Assembly (NCBI GenBank): GCA_020847775.1
Contig: JADLBI010000161.1
Location: forward strand, 1 to 5,714
Direction of reading: 5' to 3'
Source of the DNA: Opitutaceae bacterium
GTDB taxonomy: Bacteria > Verrucomicrobiota > Verrucomicrobiia > Opitutales > Opitutaceae
Length of the DNA: 5,714 nucleotides
Under the pieces are notes generated by a model. The model did no database searches. It saw only the letters and a list, made by a program, of their open reading frames with translations, and was not told the origin of the DNA. Of the stretch, positions 1 to 5,714 are shown in pieces (within the stretch, counting starts at the first letter, position 1; each line of letters opens with the position of its first letter). Made by a program: the position numbers and the translations under genes.

Positions 1-1
1 C

Positions 2-2455
2 GTGTCTCCCGATGATGCCAGCGGCGACGAGCGCCGGATCGAACTCGCCGGTTTGCTTATCAATCAACTCCGCCGCGCCGGTGATGCTGAACGATCCGCC
101 GAGCTCTTGTCGCCGGTGATTGCCCGCGCCGTGGCCGCCAATCCGCCCGACGAAGCCACCGCCGCACGCGGCCTCGTGCTCCTCGCCCAAACGCAAGCCG
201 CGCTCGGTCAGACGGCCGAGGCGGGTCAGACGTTCGACGAGGCCATCGCGCTCACGACCACGGTGTTCGGGGCCGATCATCAAAAGACCCTGACGGCACG
301 GCTGGCGCGCGCCGTTTATCATAGTGCGGCCGGCCGGCCGGCTGAGGCTGATGCCGAGGCGGCGGACATCGTCGCGCGTTTTCGCGCCACCGATCCCGAC
401 TCCGCCGAGGCGTTTCAAGCCTATGGCCAGCGGGCGGTTTTTCTCATGCGCCTCGGCCGGTTTGAAGAAGCGGAAACCCAAATTCGCGACCTGCTTGCCC
501 GGCACAAAAAGTCGGGTGCGCTCACGCCTCTCGAACAAACGGCGCAACTCAACAACCTCGCCTACATTCTCAATCTGACCGGTCGCAAAGCGGAATGCGC
601 CGACATCATGGAGCAACTCGTCGCGGTGCGCACCGCCGGTTTCGGCCGCACTTCGGACCACACGTTGATGGCGCGATTCAACCTCGCCTACGTTTACGGC
701 GATCTCGGACGCGATGACGAGGCGGCCACGCTGCTGCAGGAAGATCTCGCCTTGGTGGAGGGTTTTGAACGCCCGGGAAAATTTACGCCTGCCGATTATC
801 TGGGACGCCTCGGTGAAATGGCCCTGCGCCGCGGTCAAGCAGACGCCGCAGTGGCCTCGCTGACGCGCGCCGTCGATTATCTCGATCATCCACCGGCTGG
901 CGTTGTCCTGCATCAGGAAGACGCCACGCGCGAACGCCTGCGCGCCGCGCTCGCCCTGGCACAACAAGTCACGGGTGACACCGCCGCGGCACGCGCCACC
1001 ACGAGCCAATGGATCGAACACATGCAAACGCGTTTTCGCACGCGCCTCACCTTTACCAGCGAACGCGACCGGCTGGCATTTCACGCCCGCGAACGCCCGC
1101 TCGATCTGCCCGCCACCCTGGGCGACGACGCGCTGCTCGCACAGGCCGTGCTGCGATTCAAGGGCCTCGTGCTCGACTCGCTGCTCGAAGATCAGCAACT
1201 CGCCCGCGCCTCCTCCGATGCCGTCGTGGCCGGACTATTGGACGACTATCACACCGCACTCGCTTCGGCAGACAAAGACCCGGTTGATCCGCTGCTCGGC
1301 AACGAAGTCGAACGGTTGGAGCGCGAACTTGCCCGCCGGACGATTTCCGCCGCCGGACACCGGCGCGCCTTGCAGACCGATCCGGCGACGGTGCTCGCGG
1401 CGCTGCCGGATAATGCCGCGGTCGTCGAATATGTGCGCCATCGCGACATGACCGGCCTGCCGCGCACGCCCAAGGAATGTTACCTCGCCCTCATCGGCAC
1501 ACGTGATGGCTGGCAAACCGTCCGGCTCGGCGATGCCGCCACCGTGGACGCCGCCGTGGCCAAGTTCCAATTGCTGGCGCGGCGCGGCGGATCGCTGACG
1601 TGGGCGGAAGAATTACACCAGCTCGTGCTCGCTCCCGTGTTGGCCGTGCTCCCCGCGACCACCGGCACGATTTACATCTCACCCGACGACGCGCTACATC
1701 GCGTGGCGTTTGATCTGTTGCCCGATGCGAAAGGCCACTTCGCCGGTGAAACGCATGACTTGATCCGCATCGGTTCCGCACGCGATTTGTTGGCAGAGCA
1801 AAATCCGCCATCGCCGCACGCCAAGCCCGCGCTGGTGCTGGCCGCGCCCACGCCGCCATCGGAGCAAAAGGATTTGCCCGCCCTGCCGGGTGCGGCCTCC
1901 GAGGGCCGGGCGGTGCAGGCGCTGTTGACTGACGCCCGATTACTGACCGGCGATGCGGCCTCTGCCCAAGCCTTGGGCGATGCAGGCGCCATGTCATATC
2001 TGCATATCGCGGCTCATGCGATCGTGCCCGCCACGACCAAGCTTGATCCAGCCGCGCGGCTGCGCGCCACCGGACTCGTGCTCGCCGGCGATGACGGCTT
2101 CGTCGATGCCTATCGCATCGCGAGTCTCGATTTGCACGGCACCCAATTGGTGTTTCTCAGCGCCTGCGATACCGGTGCCGGCGAAAGCATTCCCGGCGAG
2201 GGCATTCAAGGACTCACCCGTGCTTTCATTCGCGCGGGAACAGACACGCTGATCTTCACGCTTTGGCCGGTCGAGGATCGGCATGGTCAGCGCCTGATCG
2301 AAACTTGCTATCAAGGCATCGCCCGCGGATTGCCGGCGCCCAACGCCCTCGCCACGGCCCGACGTGCCACCATCGCCCAAGAACGCGCGCAAGGCGTGCC
2401 CACCGACGAAATCCTGCGGCGGTTCGGCGCCTACACCGTCGTAACCAATCCGTGA
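2..2455 (+). CDS. TPR-repeat CHAT-domain (caspase-like) protease, probably 5'-partial
   Basis: Seen: 817 residues are readable from a GTG at base 2, but only one base precedes it, so the true start is probably upstream and a signal peptide or further repeats may be missing. Residues about 10-340 are Ala/Leu/Arg-rich helical pairs with TPR-type spacing; the best units are near 55-88, 137-168, 179-212, 221-254 and 263-296. Residues about 465-815 form a CHAT domain. It has the strand-turn 'YISPDDALHRVAFDLLP' (558-574), the catalytic His motif 'LHIAAHA' with His672, the catalytic Cys motif 'FLSACDTGAGE' with Cys722, and the following 'GEGIQGLTRAF' and 'TLWPVED' segments. Known: CHAT domains are clan CD cysteine peptidases related to caspases and separase, often with TPRs that bind a partner or trigger. 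Inferred: the dyad is intact, so it is probably an active protease. The substrate is unknown. It overlaps the sigma-factor gene by 4 nt, which suggests a shared pathway. Confidence 0.92.
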   Translation: MSPDDASGDERRIELAGLLINQLRRAGDAERSAELLSPVIARAVAANPPDEATAARGLVLLAQTQAALGQTAEAGQTFDEAIALTTTVFGADHQKTLTARLARAVYHSAAGRPAEADAEAADIVARFRATDPDSAEAFQAYGQRAVFLMRLGRFEEAETQIRDLLARHKKSGALTPLEQTAQLNNLAYILNLTGRKAECADIMEQLVAVRTAGFGRTSDHTLMARFNLAYVYGDLGRDDEAATLLQEDLALVEGFERPGKFTPADYLGRLGEMALRRGQADAAVASLTRAVDYLDHPPAGVVLHQEDATRERLRAALALAQQVTGDTAAARATTSQWIEHMQTRFRTRLTFTSERDRLAFHARERPLDLPATLGDDALLAQAVLRFKGLVLDSLLEDQQLARASSDAVVAGLLDDYHTALASADKDPVDPLLGNEVERLERELARRTISAAGHRRALQTDPATVLAALPDNAAVVEYVRHRDMTGLPRTPKECYLALIGTRDGWQTVRLGDAATVDAAVAKFQLLARRGGSLTWAEELHQLVLAPVLAVLPATTGTIYISPDDALHRVAFDLLPDAKGHFAGETHDLIRIGSARDLLAEQNPPSPHAKPALVLAAPTPPSEQKDLPALPGAASEGRAVQALLTDARLLTGDAASAQALGDAGAMSYLHIAAHAIVPATTKLDPAARLRATGLVLAGDDGFVDAYRIASLDLHGTQLVFLSACDTGAGESIPGEGIQGLTRAFIRAGTDTLIFTLWPVEDRHGQRLIETCYQGIARGLPAPNALATARRATIAQERAQGVPTDEILRRFGAYTVVTNP

Positions 2456-2958
2456 GCCAGCCGGAAAAAACCTCCGCGGAAAAATCGTGGCGCGAGACCT
2501 TTGGCCATTTGTGGCCCGTGGCCTGCCGCGCGGCGCGCCGGTTGCTGTCCAATCCGGCCGACATCGAGGATATCGCCGCCACCGCCATCTCGCAATACGC
2601 TCAGCTGCCCGCCCGCCCGGCCAATATTGATGAAAGCGGCGCGCTCGTCGCCGTCATCGCCCGCCGCGCGGCCATCGCATTTTGGCGGAAACAAAACGCC
2701 CTCAAACGCGGTGCCGGACAACCCACGCCGTTGCACCTGTTGGATGAATGCGCTGTGCCTGCGCCGGCGGTGGCACCGGGAATCGAACACGATCTCGCCG
2801 CGCTCTTAAACACATTGCCGCCGCTGCGTCGGCAGATTGTGCGCGAACATTTTCTCGAAGGCCGAAACTCCGCCGAGATCGGCGAACGCCACGGTCTCAA
2901 CCCCGCCACCGTGCGGAGCCACCTGCTGCGCGCGATGCAGGAATTGCGGAAGTTGTGA
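2452..2958 (+). CDS. ECF-like sigma-70 family RNA polymerase sigma factor
   Basis: A 168-residue protein, a usual length for the ECF group (regions 2 and 4 only). Region 2 spans about residues 14-84: 'ADIEDIAATAISQY' (36-49) matches the acidic core-binding helix, and 'VAVIARRAAIAFWRKQNA' (66-83) matches the -10-binding helix. A Pro/Ala-rich linker (about 88-112) leads to region 4 (113-168), with 'LNTLPPLRRQIVREHFLEG' and the helix-turn-helix 'SAEIGERHGLNPATVRSHLL' (140-159) that would read the -35 element. The chosen start is the GTG at 2452, which overlaps the stop of the CHAT gene as GTGA. The frame is open further upstream, but there it encodes an Arg/Pro-rich shadow of the CHAT gene with no sigma-like character. 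No Shine-Dalgarno sequence is visible, so translation is probably coupled to the upstream gene. The target promoters are unknown. The membrane protein downstream is a plausible anti-sigma partner. Confidence 0.9.
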   Translation: MSQPEKTSAEKSWRETFGHLWPVACRAARRLLSNPADIEDIAATAISQYAQLPARPANIDESGALVAVIARRAAIAFWRKQNALKRGAGQPTPLHLLDECAVPAPAVAPGIEHDLAALLNTLPPLRRQIVREHFLEGRNSAEIGERHGLNPATVRSHLLRAMQELRKL

Positions 2959-2999
2959 AACACGGCACCGCTGGTTAACCATTCCTTATCTGACGACTC

Positions 3000-3842
3000 A
3001 TGACGCGCGACGAATTCCAAGATCTGGCCCTGCGGGCGCTCGAATCCCCCGGGGACGAGCCGGCGGTGGCGGCGTTGCGTCAGGCGCTCGAGTCACACCC
3101 GGAATGGCGCGACGACTGGCAATCGCTGTGCGCCCTTTATGCGCAAAGCGGTGCAGCTCTGGCGCAAGCCGAACCGCAGGCGACAGCGGTCGTCCGCACA
3201 CCATGGCTGCATCGTTGGCAACCGTGGGCTGTCCTTGCCGCTGCAGCCGCCGTGGCGGTGGGTGTATTCGTTTGGCGCGGGGCCCCGCACGAATCGTTGG
3301 CCGAATGGCGCGAAAACGGGCCGACGAGCTTGCGCACAGCGCTGACTGCACCCCTGCCGCAACTGTTGGCGGCGGCCCAACCCGCGGTGTTTCGCTCCGG
3401 GGATTCGGTGCAATTACAAAGCCCTCTGATCGCCGCCACCGCCGGACCCGTGGAAATCGCATGGCGCGGCGGCAAAGCCCGCGTGCAACTTGAGCGCGAT
3501 GGCACCGTGATATGGACCCAGACCGGCGATTCGCCCCTGACCTCGCCCGCGCTGCCTGCCGACGGGGTGTATCAACTGGAAATAAATTTGCTCGATCAAC
3601 CGCCTGCGAAAGCCGTGCGCGAAACCTTCGTCACCGTTTCCGCCAGCAAAAACGGCGCCGGATTGAAAGGCATCCTGCAAGCCGCCACCGCCGACCCCGC
3701 GCGCCTAGGTGAAGCCGTCCTCGCGTTTCATCGTCTGCCCGCCGCCGTGCGGCAAAGCGAAGACGGTCAACGCATCGCCCTCTGGCTCGCGGAACGCGCG
3801 CGACAGCCAGACCTCCTGCCCGCCGCTCAAAACGCGAAGTAA
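3000..3842 (+). CDS. Single-pass membrane protein, candidate anti-sigma factor with outer beta-rich domain
   Basis: I do not recognise a named family. Seen in 280 residues: an N-terminal helical part (1-65) containing 'AALRQALESHPEWRDDW' (24-40), a pattern reminiscent of anti-sigma N-termini; one hydrophobic helix at about 76-92 preceded by Trp70, Trp73 and Trp76 and followed by Arg93; a region at about 128-216 rich in alternating hydrophobic residues, Gly and Trp ('SGDSVQLQ', 'GPVEIAW', 'GVYQLEINL', 'ETFVTVSA') that reads as a beta-sandwich of Ig-like type; and a helical tail (220-275). With a cytoplasmic N-terminus, the beta domain would face the periplasm. The only cysteine in the N-terminal part is Cys44, so the HxxxCxxC zinc motif of classical ZAS anti-sigma factors is absent. 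It lies 41 bp after the sigma gene in the same direction. The anti-sigma role is inferred from position and topology; a membrane sensor or a substrate of the CHAT protease is also possible. The ATG at 3000 has no clear ribosome binding site. Confidence 0.85.
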   Translation: MTRDEFQDLALRALESPGDEPAVAALRQALESHPEWRDDWQSLCALYAQSGAALAQAEPQATAVVRTPWLHRWQPWAVLAAAAAVAVGVFVWRGAPHESLAEWRENGPTSLRTALTAPLPQLLAAAQPAVFRSGDSVQLQSPLIAATAGPVEIAWRGGKARVQLERDGTVIWTQTGDSPLTSPALPADGVYQLEINLLDQPPAKAVRETFVTVSASKNGAGLKGILQAATADPARLGEAVLAFHRLPAAVRQSEDGQRIALWLAERARQPDLLPAAQNAK

Positions 3843-3927
3843 CCTGATAGGTTTCTTTGGATTTGTCGGGTGGTTCCATGCTTGCGCGGCATCGAGCGTG
3901 AACCGATACGTTGTTCATCCCCGCCCC

Positions 3928-5001
3928 ATGAAGATCATCGCTGTTCACGCCTACACTGTTCGCAACAAAACCGCCGTGCCGTATGTCTGGCGCAAAGGCC
4001 TGCTCGCCAGCGACGAGTTCACCGAACAAACGTGGCTGCGCATCGTCACGGATGCCGGTATTGAGGGCTGGAGTTGTGCGGTGCGCGGCGCGATCGCGCT
4101 TGATTTGATCGAGCGTCGGTTGAAGCCGATGCTGCTCGGGAAAAACCCGTTGCAGAAGGAACTGCTCTGGCACGAGGTCTGGGAGCTCGATCGCATCGAG
4201 GAGTTTCCGATCTACATGATGGGCGTGGTGGACGCCGCGCTGTGGGACATCACCGCCAAGGCCGCCAACTTGCCGGTCTATCAATTGCTCGGCGGTTATC
4301 GCGATTCGATCGAGGCCTACGCCAGCACGGTCACGTATGCGACGACCGAGGAATTTCTCGACGTAGCCGACCAGTGTCTCGCGCGCGGTTTCAAAGCGAT
4401 AAAACTCCACGCGTGGGGCGATGCGCGCAAGGACGCCGCGCTTTGCCAGACGCTGCGCAAACACGTCGGTCCCGACATCGCGTTGATGTATGACGGCAGC
4501 GCGGGCTTTGATCCTTACGAAACGCTCTACCTCGGGCGCGCGCTCGAAGAGGCGGATTATCTTTGGTATGAGGAGCCGATGCGCGAGTTCAGCATCAACG
4601 CCTACAAGCGCCTCTGCGATCAACTCGACATCCCGGTGCTCGCCGCCGAAACGTCCGACGGCTGCCACTACAACGTCGCCGATTTCATCGCGCAGGGCGC
4701 GGTCGACATGGTGCGCACCAGTTGGTTCTACAAGGGCGGACTCACCGGCGCGCTGCGCGTGGCGCACCTGGCGGATTCATTCCAACTCAGCGCCGAGGTG
4801 CACGGCATGGGCGTCGAAAACATCCAGCTCTGCCTCGCGATCAAGAACAACCACTACTACGAGACGCTCATCAAAGGGAACCCGATCCACGTCGAGCCCT
4901 GCGTCGGCCCCGACGCGCTCGTGCGCGCGCCCGCCGCGCCAGGGATCGGCCATGACGTGGATCTCAAGGCGCTGGAAAAAGTTGCTGTGGCTAAACAGTA
5001 A
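3928..5001 (+). CDS. Enolase-superfamily (mandelate racemase/muconate lactonizing type) enzyme, substrate unassigned
   Basis: A 357-residue protein of normal length for this superfamily, with an N-terminal capping domain (about 1-125) and a (beta/alpha)7-beta barrel (about 130-345). Enzymes of this family abstract a proton alpha to a carboxylate with Mg2+ help; the outcome can be dehydration, racemisation or cycloisomerisation, usually of acid sugars. The metal ligands are visible: Asp189 in 'LMYDGSAGFD', Glu215 in 'WYEEPM' and Glu241 in 'AAETSDG'. Likely bases are Lys159 and His161 in 'AIKLHAWGD' (KxH, not the common KxK) and His292 in 'AEVHGMG'. By spacing to 'KGGLTG', the Asp that normally pairs with this His is Ser265. 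The ATG at 3928 ('MKIIAVHAYTVRN') is chosen because family members begin this way. The frame is open further upstream, but those codons overlap the previous gene and look non-coding. No strong Shine-Dalgarno sequence is seen. The gene follows the sigma/anti-sigma cluster by 85 bp and is probably a separate unit. Confidence 0.93.
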   Translation: MKIIAVHAYTVRNKTAVPYVWRKGLLASDEFTEQTWLRIVTDAGIEGWSCAVRGAIALDLIERRLKPMLLGKNPLQKELLWHEVWELDRIEEFPIYMMGVVDAALWDITAKAANLPVYQLLGGYRDSIEAYASTVTYATTEEFLDVADQCLARGFKAIKLHAWGDARKDAALCQTLRKHVGPDIALMYDGSAGFDPYETLYLGRALEEADYLWYEEPMREFSINAYKRLCDQLDIPVLAAETSDGCHYNVADFIAQGAVDMVRTSWFYKGGLTGALRVAHLADSFQLSAEVHGMGVENIQLCLAIKNNHYYETLIKGNPIHVEPCVGPDALVRAPAAPGIGHDVDLKALEKVAVAKQ

Positions 5002-5178
5002 TCACAAACCGCCTGTGTTTTGTATTTCACACGAAGCACGCCAAGGCCGAGTTTCTCAAGTAGCGCAGGCTTCCTAGCCTGCATTACTCTTGCGGGGCAG
5101 GCTGGGAAGCCTGCGCTACGAAGCCGGATGGGGCGGTGGCGCCTCTCCTATTAATACATTTTAACCACCCTACCGCGC
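5002..5178. other. Intergenic region between convergent genes
   Basis: This 177-bp stretch separates the stops of the enolase-superfamily gene (+) and the MFS gene (-). It holds the nested inverted repeat at 5060-5119 and, just before it, a segment at about 5029-5046 reading 'cacacgaagcacgccaag' that resembles a low-complexity intergenic repeat. A short AT-rich patch lies at 5148-5164. No small gene, RNA gene or intrinsic terminator with a T-run is recognisable. Confidence 0.7.
5060..5119. repeat. Nested inverted repeat (REP/BIME-like palindrome) between convergent genes
   Basis: Two 23-nt arms (5060-5082 and 5097-5119) are reverse complements except for one position, where T5075 faces G5104 and would form a G-U pair in RNA. 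They enclose a 14-nt loop. Each arm is also a hairpin on its own: GCAGGCT (5065-5071) pairs with AGCCTGC (5076-5082) across TCCT, and GCAGGCT (5097-5103) pairs with AGCCTGC (5108-5114) across GGGA. The DNA can therefore fold as one long stem or as two short ones. There is no T-run on either side, so it is not a textbook intrinsic terminator, although it sits where two genes converge. Palindromes with this core occur repeatedly between genes in Verrucomicrobiota, as far as I recall; this window alone shows only one copy. Confidence 0.9.
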
Positions 5179-5714
5179 TCACGGCGCGACGTAGCCCCGC
5201 GGACCACCGAGCGCCATGAAGCGGCGGTGCACCATCAGGTTGATGACCAGCGCGACGAGGGCTATCAGCGCGCCGGCCCCGAAGGTGTAGCGGTAGTCGT
5301 GCCCCAGCCAGTCGAGGAAGATGCCCATCACCGGGCCGAAGATTATGTTGACCACCGCGAAGATCATGCCGCCCGCCGAGGCGAACTGCGCGAACTTCAA
5401 CCGCGGAAACAGCATCTGCCCCAGCGCCGCCGCGCCCGTGAAATAGCAGCCCGAAATCACGCCATGGAGCAAAAACACCCAGCCGAAACTCTTCGGCCCG
5501 ACGATGCCAAACCACCCCGCCACCATCAGCACGGCGTAAACCAGAATCGAACCGATCGCCATGCGCATGGCATGCACGCGGTCCGCCATCCAGCCCAACG
5601 GCCAAGCCAGCACCAGCGAGCACGCATAGGTCGCCACGAGGTATTTGCCGTAGGTGTCCATCGAGAGCCCGAAGCTCTCCGCCGAATATATGCTGAATAA
5701 ATTGACCGGCGTGA
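5179..5714 (-). CDS. MFS transporter, C-terminal half (5' end outside the window)
   Basis: The reading frame stays open to the right edge of the window. Codons upstream of the internal Met at 5661 read 'TPVNLFSIYSAESFGLS', which fits a transporter loop, so that Met is not taken as the start and the gene is 5'-truncated by the window. The visible 177 residues contain five hydrophobic helices, at about 24-43, 51-71, 77-101, 108-133 and 143-161, and end in a short basic tail ('HRRF', then Gly/Pro). The loop 'PLGWMADRVHAMRM' (38-51) matches the MFS motif-A type sequence (G-x-x-x-D-R) found between helices 2-3 and 8-9. With five helices to the end, this would be helices 8-12 of a 12-helix protein. 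It is an inner-membrane secondary transporter of unknown substrate. The neighbouring enolase-superfamily enzyme hints at a sugar or sugar acid, but the genes are convergent, so this link is weak. Confidence 0.88.
   Translation of the reverse strand, partial: TPVNLFSIYSAESFGLSMDTYGKYLVATYACSLVLAWPLGWMADRVHAMRMAIGSILVYAVLMVAGWFGIVGPKSFGWVFLLHGVISGCYFTGAAALGQMLFPRLKFAQFASAGGMIFAVVNIIFGPVMGIFLDWLGHDYRYTFGAGALIALVALVINLMVHRRFMALGGPRGYVAP

Noticed and set aside
2263..2451. Upstream extension of the sigma-factor frame inside the CHAT gene
   Set aside because: The translation is Arg/Pro/His-rich, typical of a shifted frame of a GC-rich gene, and has no sigma-factor character. The GTG at 2452 gives a protein of normal ECF length.
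2972..2981. Perfect 10-bp palindrome TGGTTAACCA between the sigma and membrane-protein genes
   Set aside because: About five palindromes of this length are expected by chance in a window of this size, and no second copy or promoter supports an operator.
3841..3860. Small stem AACCT-GAT-AGGTT followed by T-rich bases right after the membrane-protein stop
   Set aside because: Only 5 bp with an AT-containing stem and an interrupted T-run; too weak to call an intrinsic terminator.
3882..3910. TTGCGC / GATACG pair with 17-bp spacing before the enolase-superfamily gene
   Set aside because: Each hexamer matches the sigma-70 consensus at only three positions, so a promoter call is not supported.
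3709..3927. Upstream extension of the enolase-superfamily frame
   Set aside because: It overlaps the 3' end of the membrane-protein gene and reads as an unstructured Pro/Ser/Cys-rich sequence. The family N-terminus begins at the ATG at 3928.
3631..4767. Long open frame of 378 codons on the - strand
   Set aside because: It lies antisense to the well-recognised enolase-superfamily gene and the end of the membrane-protein gene, and its translation is Arg/Asp/Val-rich without a recognisable domain. High GC content makes such antisense frames common.
5227..5700. Open frame of 157 codons on the + strand opposite the MFS gene
   Set aside because: The product is His/Arg/Glu-rich and is the antisense shadow of a hydrophobic transporter, whose five membrane helices are clear on the - strand.

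Overview
The window is GC-rich bacterial DNA, densely coding, with weak or absent Shine-Dalgarno sequences ahead of its starts. The gene content (TPR-CHAT protein, small ECF-type sigma factor, orphan enolase-superfamily enzyme, MFS transporter) and an intergenic palindrome of the 'GTAGCGCAGGCTTCC..' kind fit Verrucomicrobiota, perhaps Opitutaceae. That placement rests on recollection of such genomes and is not proven by any marker here.

Left part (1-3842, + strand): three genes in the same direction look like one regulatory transcription unit. The first is the C-terminal part, or nearly all, of a TPR-repeat protein ending in a CHAT (caspase-like) protease domain with an intact His/Cys dyad. 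Its stop codon overlaps the GTG start of a 168-residue ECF-like sigma factor (GTGA overlap). After 41 bp comes a single-pass membrane protein with a short helical N-terminus, one transmembrane helix and a probable beta-rich outer domain. This is the layout of an anti-sigma factor, but without a zinc-binding motif. The reasonable hypothesis is a signalling module in which the membrane protein holds the sigma factor and the CHAT protease takes part in releasing it, or in the response it controls.

Right part (3843-5714): an 85-bp gap leads to an enolase-superfamily (mandelate racemase/muconate lactonizing group) enzyme of 357 residues on the + strand. Its metal ligands are all present, but the acid/base set is unusual: KxH instead of KxK, and Ser in place of the Asp of the His-Asp dyad. 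Converging on it from the right edge is the C-terminal half of an MFS transporter on the - strand, whose 5' end lies outside the window. The enzyme and transporter may serve the same carbohydrate-acid substrate, though they are convergent and not one operon.

The 177-bp gap between the convergent genes holds the clearest non-coding structure: a 60-bp nested inverted repeat with two 23-nt arms, each arm being itself a small hairpin. No rRNA, tRNA, CRISPR array or insertion sequence was seen. No promoter or intrinsic terminator could be supported with confidence.
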